Assembly (NCBI RefSeq): GCF_014201355.1
Contig: NZ_JACHEG010000009.1
Coordinates: forward strand, 147,311 to 211,310
Direction of reading: 5' to 3'
Length of the DNA: 64,000 nucleotides
From: Aliirhizobium wenxiniae
GTDB lineage: Bacteria > Pseudomonadota > Alphaproteobacteria > Rhizobiales > Rhizobiaceae
Positions 42,531 to 51,361 of this stretch are shown here, piece after piece. Made by a program: the position numbers and the translations under genes. The notes under the pieces were generated by a model that was not told the origin of the DNA, made no database searches, and saw nothing but the letters and a program-made list of their open reading frames with translations. Every line of letters starts with the position of its first letter. Position 1 is the first letter of the stretch.

Positions 42531-44049
42531 CTTGTGCCAGCGGCAGGGTGCGTCCGTAGTTCAGCGTGTTGGTGGCGCGGCGCATATAGGCTCTCCAGGC
42601 ATCCGAACCGGATTCGCGACCGCCGCCGGTTTCCTTCTCGCCGCCGAACGCGCCGCCGATCTCGGCGCCGGACGGGCCGATATTGACGTTGGCGATGCCG
42701 CAATCGGAACCACGGGCAGACACGAAAGTCTCAGCCTCGCGCATGTCGTTGGTGAAGATCGACGAAGACAGTCCCTGCGGCACGTCGTTATGCAGCGCCA
42801 GCGCCTCATCGAAGGTCGAGTATTTCATCACGTAAAGGATCGGCGCGAAGGTTTCTTCCTTCACGGTATCGGTCTGGTTCGGCATTTCCACGATTGCGGG
42901 GCGGACGTAATAGGCGTCGGCTGCTTCCGCATCGAGCACACGCTCGCCGCCGACCACCTTGCCGCCGGCTGCCTTGGAGGCCTGAAGCGCTGCCTGCATC
43001 TTGTCGAAAGCCTGGCGGTCGATCAGCGGTCCGACAAGATTGCCATCTGTGAGGGGCGAGCCGATCGTAACCGACTGATAGGCCTTGGCGAGGCGCGGAA
43101 CGAGCGCATCATAGACGCTGTCATGCACGAAGAGGCGGCGCAGTGTCGTGCAGCGTTGGCCAGCGGTGCCCATGGCGGCGAAGGCGACACCACGCAGGGT
43201 CAGATCGAGATCGGCCGTCGGGGTGACGATCGCGGCATTGTTGCCGCCGAGTTCGAGGATCGAGCGGGCAAAACGCTGTGCCAGCTTCGGGCCGACTTCG
43301 CGGCCCATGCGGGTCGAGCCGGTGGCGGAAACCAGCGGCACCTTTTCATGGTCGACCAGAGCTTCACCAATGTCACGACCGCCGATCAGAAGCGTCGAAA
43401 GGTTCTTCGGCGCCGAGCCTCCATTGGCGATATAGCGAGCCAGCGCCTTGTCGAAGATCGCCTGGGTGGCGAGCGCCGTCAGCGGCGTCTTTTCAGAAGG
43501 CTTCCAGACGGTGGAATTGCCGCAGACGATGGCGAGCGCCGAGTTCCACGACCAGACCGCGACCGGGAAATTGAAGGCGGAGATGATGCCGATCACGCCG
43601 AGTGGATGCCAGGTTTCCATCATCCGGTGTTCGGACCGTTCGGTTGCGATCGTCAGTCCGTAGAGCTGGCGGGAAAGACCGACCGCGAAATCGCAGATGT
43701 CGATCATTTCCTGCACTTCGCCGAGACCTTCGGAGGTTACCTTGCCGACCTCGATCGAGACGAGACGGCCAAGCGCCGCCTTGGCGCTGCGCAGTTCCTC
43801 GCCGAGCAGGCGGATCAGTTCGCCGCGCTTGGGTGCCGGCACAAGACGCCATTCGAGGAAGGCTTCATGCGCCGCGTCGATTGCCTTCTTGGCATCTGCG
43901 GCAGTGACTTCCGGCAGTCGGCCGATCTCGGTGCCTGAAATCGGCGAGCGAACAGCAAGCGTGCCACCCTTGTACTGGTCGGCAGCAACGCCGAGATCGG
44001 CAAAGATCTTGTCCACTTCGGCGGCGAGGTCGAGTTTGGCGAGCGTCAT
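42508..44049 (-). CDS. amaB: L-piperidine-6-carboxylate / aminoadipate-semialdehyde dehydrogenase (ALDH7, AmaB)
   Basis: A 513-residue aldehyde dehydrogenase of the ALDH7/antiquitin type. The catalytic Cys is in GTAGQRCTTLRR near residue 305, the general-base Glu in LELGGNNA near residue 270, and the AFNFPVAVWSWN and EIGGAFGGEKETGGGRESGSDAW motifs point to ALDH7. It oxidises the semialdehyde of the lysine/pipecolate route to 2-aminoadipate. The ATG at 44049 (MTLAKLDL) is preferred to an upstream ATG at 44148. It lies 79 bases after amaA. Confidence 0.88.
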   Translation of the reverse strand: MTLAKLDLAAEVDKIFADLGVAADQYKGGTLAVRSPISGTEIGRLPEVTAADAKKAIDAAHEAFLEWRLVPAPKRGELIRLLGEELRSAKAALGRLVSIEVGKVTSEGLGEVQEMIDICDFAVGLSRQLYGLTIATERSEHRMMETWHPLGVIGIISAFNFPVAVWSWNSALAIVCGNSTVWKPSEKTPLTALATQAIFDKALARYIANGGSAPKNLSTLLIGGRDIGEALVDHEKVPLVSATGSTRMGREVGPKLAQRFARSILELGGNNAAIVTPTADLDLTLRGVAFAAMGTAGQRCTTLRRLFVHDSVYDALVPRLAKAYQSVTIGSPLTDGNLVGPLIDRQAFDKMQAALQASKAAGGKVVGGERVLDAEAADAYYVRPAIVEMPNQTDTVKEETFAPILYVMKYSTFDEALALHNDVPQGLSSSIFTNDMREAETFVSARGSDCGIANVNIGPSGAEIGGAFGGEKETGGGRESGSDAWRAYMRRATNTLNYGRTLPLAQGVKFDIE

Positions 44050-44128
44050 GTCGGTCTCCGGATGTCTGTTTGGAGGGCAATCTACAAGTCGGCGGCGTTT
44101 TCGCAACATCTGCCGACCAAGGGAGGTT

Positions 44129-45412
44129 TCAAAACCGTTCAGTGGCAAAATGCGCGATCTGCGCGCCTGCCTCGTAATAGGCTTCCTTCATCGGGCGAAA
44201 GCGTGCTTCCTGCACTTCGGTCAGGGGCAGCGGCAGGTCCGCTTCGGCGATATCGCCGAGAATATAGTTGGCCAGGACCTTGCCGAATGTCGAACCCGGC
44301 GAAATGCCGCGGCCATTGTAACCGGAGAACCCGATGACATTGGTGCCGAACCGATGGAAGCGCGGCAGCGCATTGTCGGTCATGCCGATCTTGCCGTACC
44401 ATTCGGCCTCGAATTCGACGTCTCCCAATTGCGGGAACAGCCGCTTCAGCGAGCGGCGCGCCCAGGCCTTGTGCACCGCTGTGCCGGTGCCGCGCAATGC
44501 GCCGACCGAACCGAACACCAGTCGACCGGCCTGATCCATGCGGAATGAGGACAGCACTTCCTTCGTATCCCAGCATCCTTCGCAATTGGGCAGGATAGAG
44601 CGGCGCAGATTGGCGGAAAGCGGTTTGGTCGCGAGGTTGAAATAGGGGAGGTGAACCTGTTCGCGCCTCACTTGCACCCACGGCCCCGTCGAATAGGCAT
44701 CCGTCGCAACGATAACCCAATCGGCAGAAACCTCGCCCTGCGCCGTGCTGACGATCCGTTTTCCGCCTGCCTCGCCGGTCGAGATCACGGGGCTGCCGGT
44801 ATGCAGCTTTGCGCCGGCCTTGATAGCGGCATGCGCCAGCCCGCGCGCATAGGCAAGCGGCTGCAGCGTGCCGGCGCGCATATCGAGCAGCGATCCGGCA
44901 TAGGCCTTGGTGCCGATCCGGCGTTCGGTCTCTGCGGCGTCGAGAACGGTCAGCGGCGCGCCGCGTTTCTGCCATTGGCGAGCACGCTCTTCCAGTTCCT
45001 TCATGCCTTCCGCGCCGACCGCGCAATGCAGCGTGCCGTTCGTCTCGAGTTCGCAGGCGATATCGTGCTTTTCGATCAGCTCTCGAACCAGATAAGGACC
45101 GTTGCCCAGAAGCTCGAGTGCGCGCTCGCCATAATGCTCGCCGAGTTCCTTCGGAAAATCGTCAGGCATCACCCACATGCCGGCATTGATCAGGCCGACA
45201 TTGCGTCCGGCGCCGCCAAAGCCGATTTCGGCAGCCTCCAGAAGCACGACATCGGTGCCGCGCTCGGCCAGATGCAGGGCTGCCGACAGGCCGGTATATC
45301 CACCACCGACGATCACGACGTCGGCGGTGATATTCCCCTTCAAGGGTGTCGTCACAGGTGTAGGCGGCGCGGTCCTCTCCCAGAGGCCGTGCGAACGCGG
45401 ATCATTCAGCAT
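44129..45412 (-). CDS. amaA: FAD-dependent oxidoreductase, probable L-pipecolate oxidase (AmaA)
   Basis: A 427-residue DadA-type amine oxidase. The FAD-binding VVIVGGGYTGLSAALHLAERG is near residue 34, with GFGGAGRNVGLINAG following, and a C-terminal GYNGRGISPGSTFGK. Adjacent amaA and amaB are known in pseudomonads for L-pipecolate/D-lysine catabolism, and that context makes pipecolate oxidase the best guess. A general gamma-glutamylputrescine-oxidase-like activity is the main alternative. The ATG at 45412 has GGGAA upstream. Confidence 0.8.
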   Translation of the reverse strand: MLNDPRSHGLWERTAPPTPVTTPLKGNITADVVIVGGGYTGLSAALHLAERGTDVVLLEAAEIGFGGAGRNVGLINAGMWVMPDDFPKELGEHYGERALELLGNGPYLVRELIEKHDIACELETNGTLHCAVGAEGMKELEERARQWQKRGAPLTVLDAAETERRIGTKAYAGSLLDMRAGTLQPLAYARGLAHAAIKAGAKLHTGSPVISTGEAGGKRIVSTAQGEVSADWVIVATDAYSTGPWVQVRREQVHLPYFNLATKPLSANLRRSILPNCEGCWDTKEVLSSFRMDQAGRLVFGSVGALRGTGTAVHKAWARRSLKRLFPQLGDVEFEAEWYGKIGMTDNALPRFHRFGTNVIGFSGYNGRGISPGSTFGKVLANYILGDIAEADLPLPLTEVQEARFRPMKEAYYEAGAQIAHFATERF

Positions 45413-45513
45413 CAAGAAGTTCCCGGATTTTATTTGTTTTGCACGACTTTACAGAGGCGATTTCGCAGTGAATATCGACATAAATTCATCAGGTCATTCG
45501 CTGGAGGAATGAC

Positions 45514-46437
45514 ATGCTTCCACCCAGACGCTTCCTTCCATCCTTCTCATTGCTTTCCGCCTTCGAAGCGGCTGCCCGTACCGGAAGCGTCACGGCTGCC
45601 GCCAACGAGCTCGGCCTCACCCAAAGCGCCGTCAGCCGGCAGATCTCGGCGCTCGAAAAGCAGCTCGGCGTGGCGCTTTTCCTGCGTGAAAGGCAGACGA
45701 TCCGGCTGACGCTTGCGGGTGACGCCTATGCACGCGAAGTCCGCGAGGCGCTCAGGCGTATTTCCAACGCATCGCTCAACCTGAGGGCCAATCCGGCCGG
45801 TGGCACGCTCAACCTCGCCATCCTGCCGTTTTTCGGCACACGCTGGCTCACCCCGCGGATCGGAAAATTTCTCGACCAGCATCCCGGCATGGTGGTCAAT
45901 CTGATCACCCGGCTGGAACCGTTCGATTTCCGCTTCGACACGCTCGATGCCGCGATCCATTTCGGCCAGGCGCGCTGGCCCGGTGCGGCATTGAGTTTCC
46001 TGATGGATGAACAGACGGTGCCGGCCTGCAGTCCCGAGTTCAAGGCCCGGCATCTCCTGCAAGCGCCCGCGGATCTGCTCCCTGCGCCGCTTCTGCATCT
46101 GAGCACCCGGCCGGATGCGTGGGAGCTGTGGCTACGCCAAAACAATGTGCCGTTCGATACGGTGCATGGCATGTTGTTCGACCAGTTCACCACGATGGTC
46201 GAGGCGGCGAGATCGGGCCTCGGGGCAGCGCTGCTGCCGCGGTTTCTGATCGAGCGCGAGCTGGAGGAGGGCCAGCTTGTGCTTGCCGCCGATGCGGAAC
46301 CGATGCCGACAGGCCAATATTACCTCGCCTATCTGCCCGACCGGGCGAGCTATCCGCCGCTCGCCGCCTTTCGTGACTGGATCGCCCGGGAGATCCGGTC
46401 GGATATGCTTGCACCGGCGGCAAGCATCGGCCAATAG
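45514..46437 (+). CDS. LysR-type regulator divergent from amaA
   Basis: A 307-residue LysR regulator of the GcvA-like subgroup. The helix-turn-helix spans about residues 22-62 (RTGSVTAAANELGLTQSAVSRQISALE), followed by the co-inducer-binding domain. GGAGG lies six bases before the ATG. The divergent arrangement, with 101 bases between starts, suggests it controls amaA-amaB; LysR proteins usually act from such shared regions. Confidence 0.88.
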   Translation: MLPPRRFLPSFSLLSAFEAAARTGSVTAAANELGLTQSAVSRQISALEKQLGVALFLRERQTIRLTLAGDAYAREVREALRRISNASLNLRANPAGGTLNLAILPFFGTRWLTPRIGKFLDQHPGMVVNLITRLEPFDFRFDTLDAAIHFGQARWPGAALSFLMDEQTVPACSPEFKARHLLQAPADLLPAPLLHLSTRPDAWELWLRQNNVPFDTVHGMLFDQFTTMVEAARSGLGAALLPRFLIERELEEGQLVLAADAEPMPTGQYYLAYLPDRASYPPLAAFRDWIAREIRSDMLAPAASIGQ

Positions 46438-46505
46438 TCGGTCAAACATATTTTGCGGCTTGAGAGCCGCTCCATCAGTCAGTCCATAAAGGCTAAGCGA
46501 ACCCC

Positions 46506-46742
46506 ATGAAACCAATCTTCGTGCAGCTGCGCTGCAAGCCCGGCAAGACCTATGAGGTTGCCGACGCCATCTACAAGACGGAACTCGTTTCCGAGCTTTA
46601 TTCCACCAGCGGCGAATGGGATCTGCTCTTGAAGGTCTATATCAGCGACGAGGCCGAGATCGGCCGTTTCGTCAACGAAAAGATCGCCTGCATTCCGGGC
46701 ATCGAGCGGTCTCTGACGACGATTACGTTTACGGCCTTCTGA
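46506..46742 (+). CDS. Stand-alone Lrp/AsnC ligand-binding domain
   Basis: A 78-residue protein with only the RAM (Lrp/AsnC effector) domain: MKPIFVQLRCKPGKTYEVADAI and SGEWDLLLKVYISDEAEIGRFV, ending in the IPGIERSLTTITFTAF strand typical of the fold. There is no DNA-binding domain. Such proteins form beta-alpha-beta-beta-alpha-beta rings and may sense amino acids or modulate full-length Lrp proteins. It follows the LysR gene by 68 bases and is closed by a terminator. Confidence 0.85.
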   Translation: MKPIFVQLRCKPGKTYEVADAIYKTELVSELYSTSGEWDLLLKVYISDEAEIGRFVNEKIACIPGIERSLTTITFTAF

Positions 46743-46772
46743 GCCGTAATTCGCTCAACAGACGAGCAAAAC

Positions 46773-46797
46773 AAAAGCCGCCTCAAGGGCGGCTTTT
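46773..46797. terminator. Bidirectional intrinsic terminator
   Basis: AAAAGCCGCC (46773-46782) pairs perfectly with GGCGGCTTTT (46788-46797) around a 5-base loop. The A-run and T-run make it usable from both sides: for the rightward Lrp-domain gene and the leftward small gene that ends at 46824. Confidence 0.88.
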
Positions 46798-46823
46798 CTG
46801 CATCTTGGATTTGAGGCGCAGGC

Positions 46824-47021
46824 TTAAACGTGCGCGACCGGCGCCGAATTTCTCGATGCGACCAGTTTGCTGATCGCCAGGCGCACGTCGTCGGCCGAAT
46901 CGAAACGCTGTTCGTCGAGGTCGATGACGTGGAATTTCACCGCGATGAATTTCAAACGGTCTTCATCCGGGATCACGATGCCGACGGGCTCGCCGGCGAA
47001 TTTGATGACTTGCTTCTGCAT
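46824..47021 (-). CDS. Small conserved-type hypothetical protein
   Basis: A 65-residue acidic protein (MQKQVIKFAGEPVGIVIPD onward) with the look of a small beta-rich domain followed by a helix (DSADDVRLAISKLVAS). GGGAG lies seven bases before the ATG at 47021, so translation is well supported. The function is unknown. It ends next to the bidirectional terminator. Confidence 0.65.
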   Translation of the reverse strand: MQKQVIKFAGEPVGIVIPDEDRLKFIAVKFHVIDLDEQRFDSADDVRLAISKLVASRNSAPVAHV

Positions 47022-47099
47022 GGGTAGACTCCCGTATTGGCTGCAGGACATGCAGCGCAAAACGAATGATAATTTCAGGAACGAATTGAACCGGAAGCG

Positions 47100-47192
47100 T
47101 TACATTCGACAGCACGGAAGGGAGCGGCGATCCGTGCTATTCACATCGAGCGCGTGCCGATCGAAGGCGATGACGCGTGTAGTCTCAGACAT
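47100..47192 (-). CDS. Possible 30-residue small protein
   Basis: An ATG at 47192 follows the strong Shine-Dalgarno AAGGAGAG with five-base spacing and opens a 30-codon frame (MSETTRVIAFDRHALDVNST at the start, a CC pair near the end). It lies 78 bases upstream of the 65-residue gene on the same strand, so it could be a leader or small partner. No family is recognised and the length is at the limit of what can be believed. Confidence 0.35.
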   Translation of the reverse strand: MSETTRVIAFDRHALDVNSTDRRSLPCCRM

Positions 47193-47429
47193 GTCACTCT
47201 CCTTCTCAAGGGTTGCGCGATAACGTCAGAATCGATTTTCTGACCACCAATCACTCTAGCTGAAACGCGCCAGGTGATCAACGAAATCCAATTTAGACAG
47301 AATATTTTTCTGCATGATGACAGGAGAAAGGCGATATTGTGAAATTACGTTCGCAATGCCGCCGGCTACTCCAGCGAGCCTAACTTAGGTATGGATGGCG
47401 TCCAGACAAGGGCGGCCCCAAGTTAAATT
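47193..47429. other. Intergenic region upstream of the small genes
   Basis: Together with 47022-47099 this forms the gap around the possible 30-residue protein. It probably contains the promoter of that small leftward unit and the transcription end of the large fusion gene, but I see no clear hexamers, hairpin terminator or further coding frame. Confidence 0.35.
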
Positions 47430-50108
47430 CTATTTCGGCGGAAGGCGCAGGGTATTGCGGAGATGATCGAGGCACAGGTTGATGCTGGCCTCGCTGACGC
47501 AAAGCGGTGGCGCGAGGATCAGCCTGCCGGAATGGTCGACATCATGCAGGACATGTCCGTCGAGGGCATCCCATATTTCGATATCTTCGCTCCTCGGTTG
47601 TATTGACCACCATAGTCTGCGGCCCTCGATCGCTTCGATGCGATCACTTTCTTCGGCAAGTTGCCGCAAGCCCTTTTCCAGAAGCTCGCCCATGGCCGAC
47701 GCATTTGCCGCCAGGTTCTCTTCACGCAACACTGTCAGCGCCGCCAATGCGGTGGCGGCATCGACCGGAGAGACCGGATTTGCGAGCGGCGCAAGCGCTT
47801 CGGAAAATTCCTCGTTGCAGAAAACCACGGACAGCCTGCCCCCATCGCCGCTGCCGGCCAGCAGAAAGTCAGGTTTGATGTCGTCGCGCTCGGTGTTCCA
47901 GAGGTTTTCGCCCAGGCGGCCGTAGCCGGTGCGCGTTTCGTCGACAATGATCAGCCGGTCGTTTTCCCGCGCTGATGTTATCTGCTCTGCTGCATGGAGA
48001 AGGCCAGGGAGCAGTTCGACGATCAGAGGTGTGGCACACTCTTCCCGTTCTGCTTGTTCGCTTGCCACGGCATAGGAAATCTCCGCCTCGTCTTCCGATG
48101 ATCCGTCGATTTCGTCCTCTGCACTGTTCTCCTGATAGGCCGCGACCGCGGCCCTTTCCTCCGTCGTCTCCCTTGCTCGCGCAAGCTCGGTGATCGCTTC
48201 CATCGCTGCATGCCGGTCCTGAAACAGCACTACATCCGTAAAGCCGGGCGGCGCAATATCCACCAGCGCCTGCCTCAGCGCTTCCGCCTCGGCGCTTCCG
48301 TCGAAGGATGCGGTAAGGCGCAGATGCTGCTGATAGCTGGCAGCGGCGATCGATGGGTGCCCATGGCCGATCAGAGGCGCCATGCCGCTGAAATCGAGAA
48401 CGGTGTGGCCGGTCTCGTCATAGACGAACTCATGCCATGCCCGCACCTCCCGGCCGGATATTGCAGCCGGTGCATCGCAATCGATCCCGAGAAGCGCCGA
48501 AGGCGATGGGGCGAGGCGTCGCCACACGGCGGCCTCGGATGGGCGACAGAACAGGGGTGGATGGTTTTCGTGATCCCGCGAAAGCCTCAGGCGCAGCCCG
48601 CCGACTGCCCCGGCGGCACCCGCTACCGTGCCGAGCTGATCGCCCGGACCGATTTCCGCTCCTTCGGTCAAAGCCGTTTCCATGCCCTCGACAAGCAGTG
48701 TCACGTTTTCGCCGCGCAGCGAGAATTGCGGAGCCACCTGGACTACCGTGCCTTTGAACGGGGCGATGAGTGCCGTTCCCGTCGGCAGGCAGATGTCGAC
48801 ATGCAGGGCAACATTCCGCGGTTCGGTCGCGACTGTGTCAGGCTTGCTTCTCGACAGTCGATATTCGCCGTAACGGGTACTGCCCATGCCCGTCTCCCAG
48901 GCAGTGCGGGCGAGAAGCCGCCAGTCGCAATCGGGATCAGTCCAGTTGCCGCCCTGAAACAGCGGGCTTTTCGAGCTCAGGTCAACGAGCCTTATCTTCT
49001 CCGCTTCCAGTTCCGGCATAAGCAGGTTCAGATCGAGAGGTTCCGGTTCGATCCTGCAGGCCTCCAGGATGCAGGCATGCATATATTCGGCGGCAACCGT
49101 CGAAGCATTGGCGAGGATCTGGCGACGTCCCCTGGCTTCCTCGGCGGCCGACTCGTCATCCGGGGCCTCGGCGTGGGTGTTTTCAGCAAGTGCTGCCGAA
49201 AACGCGATATCGGCGATAACGAGCGGCCAGAGCGCTTCCAGTTCGGCTGCATTTAGCGGATCGATCGCATGATAGCCGGTCACGGCCGGCAGGATCGATG
49301 CCGGTTCTCCCCCCTGGCTGGCGAGGATGCGGGCACAGGTCTTGGCCAACGCCGAGACGTACCAGCTTCGTGAGAGGCCACCAAGATTGGTAATTCCTGT
49401 TGGATGCCAGTCGACGTCGTCCGTCTCGCCTGTGAGATCGCCGGGGCCAAGATCCGGGATCACCAGACCGATGCGAAATTCCGCCGCCAGCGGATGAATG
49501 CGGCGCAGCGCGGACACCATGGCGCGGGCAATCATGTCGCGCGCCTCCTGGTCGGCTACCTTGGAAAGAAGCGAGACCGTGCGCGGGCCTGCCTTGCGCA
49601 AGTCGTCCTCGTGCTCGCCGTTCCAGATCAGCGGATCGAAATCCTCGAGGCTTTTCACCAGGCTTGCCAGCAATGCGCCGAGCTCGGCTGCGGTTTCTTC
49701 GGTCACATCGCGGTCTTCTGGCGGTGGATCGCCATCAAGCGCCGTCAGCAAGCGTAAAACACGGGTCGTGCCGTCGATCTCGGCCGTCAGCACTTCCGCC
49801 CCGGCCTTGGTGGCGACCGGTTCAGGCACCTGTGGCCCATCCGGACTGCGAGTGATATGGCGCATCACTTCGTGTTCGACGCGCAAAGCCTGCTCGTCCG
49901 CCAAATCCCTCATGTCGAGGAAATAACGGAGATTGCCGTTATCGACGAGATATCCGACCCCGTGTTTTTCCTCCACCGGGAAGATCTGGCCGGAGAGACC
50001 CCAATGGTCGCGCAACAGTGCCTCGATCGTATCGAGCGATACGTCGTCGGCATGGTCATCGGTGATGACAGGTGCATCAAGAATTTCGGACGCTTCGTCG
50101 CCTTGCAT
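47430..50108 (-). CDS. Three-domain fusion (phosphotransferase-, M23- and class III aminotransferase-like) with degenerate catalytic sites
   Basis: An 892-residue protein. Residues about 30-330 resemble APH/choline kinase-type phosphotransferases; about 410-520 resemble an M23/lipoyl-like beta domain; about 550-890 resemble class III PLP aminotransferases. Known fusions with this order exist. Here the sites look lost: the kinase HGD position reads IPDLGPGDL (about 219) and the DFG-like site reads ITNLGG (about 240); the M23 HxH reads LRLRL (about 507); the aminotransferase SGSEAN position reads QDRHAAM (about 631); and the PLP lysine position in PDFLLAGSGDGG (about 744) is Ser, although VDETRTGYGR with the PLP-binding Asp is kept. 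The ATG at 50108 has GGAG seven bases upstream. Confidence 0.7.
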   Translation of the reverse strand: MQGDEASEILDAPVITDDHADDVSLDTIEALLRDHWGLSGQIFPVEEKHGVGYLVDNGNLRYFLDMRDLADEQALRVEHEVMRHITRSPDGPQVPEPVATKAGAEVLTAEIDGTTRVLRLLTALDGDPPPEDRDVTEETAAELGALLASLVKSLEDFDPLIWNGEHEDDLRKAGPRTVSLLSKVADQEARDMIARAMVSALRRIHPLAAEFRIGLVIPDLGPGDLTGETDDVDWHPTGITNLGGLSRSWYVSALAKTCARILASQGGEPASILPAVTGYHAIDPLNAAELEALWPLVIADIAFSAALAENTHAEAPDDESAAEEARGRRQILANASTVAAEYMHACILEACRIEPEPLDLNLLMPELEAEKIRLVDLSSKSPLFQGGNWTDPDCDWRLLARTAWETGMGSTRYGEYRLSRSKPDTVATEPRNVALHVDICLPTGTALIAPFKGTVVQVAPQFSLRGENVTLLVEGMETALTEGAEIGPGDQLGTVAGAAGAVGGLRLRLSRDHENHPPLFCRPSEAAVWRRLAPSPSALLGIDCDAPAAISGREVRAWHEFVYDETGHTVLDFSGMAPLIGHGHPSIAAASYQQHLRLTASFDGSAEAEALRQALVDIAPPGFTDVVLFQDRHAAMEAITELARARETTEERAAVAAYQENSAEDEIDGSSEDEAEISYAVASEQAEREECATPLIVELLPGLLHAAEQITSARENDRLIIVDETRTGYGRLGENLWNTERDDIKPDFLLAGSGDGGRLSVVFCNEEFSEALAPLANPVSPVDAATALAALTVLREENLAANASAMGELLEKGLRQLAEESDRIEAIEGRRLWWSIQPRSEDIEIWDALDGHVLHDVDHSGRLILAPPLCVSEASINLCLDHLRNTLRLPPK

Positions 50109-50193
50109 TCTCACTCTCCGGTAAAACCTTGACGTGAGGATAGCGCAGGCAAACGCCGCGTCCATAGGAAGTTTCAGCCTTTAACTGGCTGAT

Positions 50194-51078
50194 TTATCCC
50201 ATGCGCTCGGATGCGTAGGAACCCGGGCTTGGCGGGAAGACGACGGTGCGGTTGCCATTGATGAAAGTCCGGTGGTGGATATGCGCGTGGATGGCGCGGG
50301 CCAGAACCTGGCTCTCGACGTCGCGGCCAAGCGACACATAGTCATCCGGCGACTGTGCGTGGGTGACGCGCACCGTGTCCTGCTCGATGATCGGGCCTTC
50401 GTCGAGGTCGGCGGTGACGTAATGCGCCGTGGCACCGATCAGCTTCACACCGCGCTGATAGGCCTGTTTATAAGGGTTTGCGCCCTTGAAGCTCGGCAGG
50501 AAGGAGTGGTGGATGTTGATGATCCTGCCCGACATTTTGGCGCAGAGCTGATCGGAGAGAACCTGCATGTAGCGCGCCAGCACGACAAGCTCGGTGCCGC
50601 TCGTTTCTACCACTTCCATCAGCTGCGCTTCTGCCTGTGGCTTGTTGTCCTTCGTCACCTTGATGTGGTGGAAGGGAATATCGTTGTTCACCACCAGTTT
50701 CTGGTAGTCGAAATGGTTGGAAACGACGCCGACGATATCGATCGGCAGCGCGCCGATCTTCCAGCGATAAAGAAGGTCGTTGAGGCAATGGCCGAAGCGG
50801 GAGACCATCAGCAGAACCTTCATCCGGTCTGCCTGGTCGAAGACATCCCAGTCCATGCCGAATTTCTCGGCGACAGGGGCGAAGCTGGAAAGCAGCGCGT
50901 CGCGCTCGGCGCCCTGTTCGGAAATGAAGCTCACGCGCATGAAGAATTTGCCGGTATCGAGATCGTCGAACTGCGAACTATCGATGATGTTGCAGCCCTT
51001 TTCAGCAAGGAAGCCGGATATCGCGGCAACGATGCCGCGTGTGGATCGGCACGATACCGTCAGGACATAGTTTTTCAT
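50194..51078 (-). CDS. purU: Formyltetrahydrofolate deformylase (PurU)
   Basis: A 294-residue enzyme with an N-terminal ACT domain (about residues 1-85) and a formyltransferase-like domain carrying INIHHSFLPSFKGANPYKQA near residue 200 and ATAHYVTADLDEGPIIEQ near residue 230. It hydrolyses 10-formyltetrahydrofolate to formate and tetrahydrofolate, balancing one-carbon pools. The ATG at 51078 (MKNYVLTVSC) fits the family start; the frame extends upstream without support. Confidence 0.92.
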   Translation of the reverse strand: MKNYVLTVSCRSTRGIVAAISGFLAEKGCNIIDSSQFDDLDTGKFFMRVSFISEQGAERDALLSSFAPVAEKFGMDWDVFDQADRMKVLLMVSRFGHCLNDLLYRWKIGALPIDIVGVVSNHFDYQKLVVNNDIPFHHIKVTKDNKPQAEAQLMEVVETSGTELVVLARYMQVLSDQLCAKMSGRIINIHHSFLPSFKGANPYKQAYQRGVKLIGATAHYVTADLDEGPIIEQDTVRVTHAQSPDDYVSLGRDVESQVLARAIHAHIHHRTFINGNRTVVFPPSPGSYASERMG

Positions 51079-51361
51079 TCTCTGTCGTCTCCCCTGCACT
51101 GCGCTTTCAGCAAATGCCCTATACGTGATGACCGCCGATGGAAACTGCGCGGGTTGTCCGGGTGCTGTTTTTCTTGCGCCTGTGACGCTTGCCATCGTCC
51201 TTCATCGCGTCACATTAGGCGCGGCGGTGCAAAATTCCGTTCCCATTGCGCCTTTCGCGGGCGCAAGACCGCCGTCAAACGATGTGAATGCTCGCGCCCG
51301 CCTTATTAGCGATTTCATAATGCGCAGGTGCGAGGCTACCGCGCGATACCGGAGATGAAGT

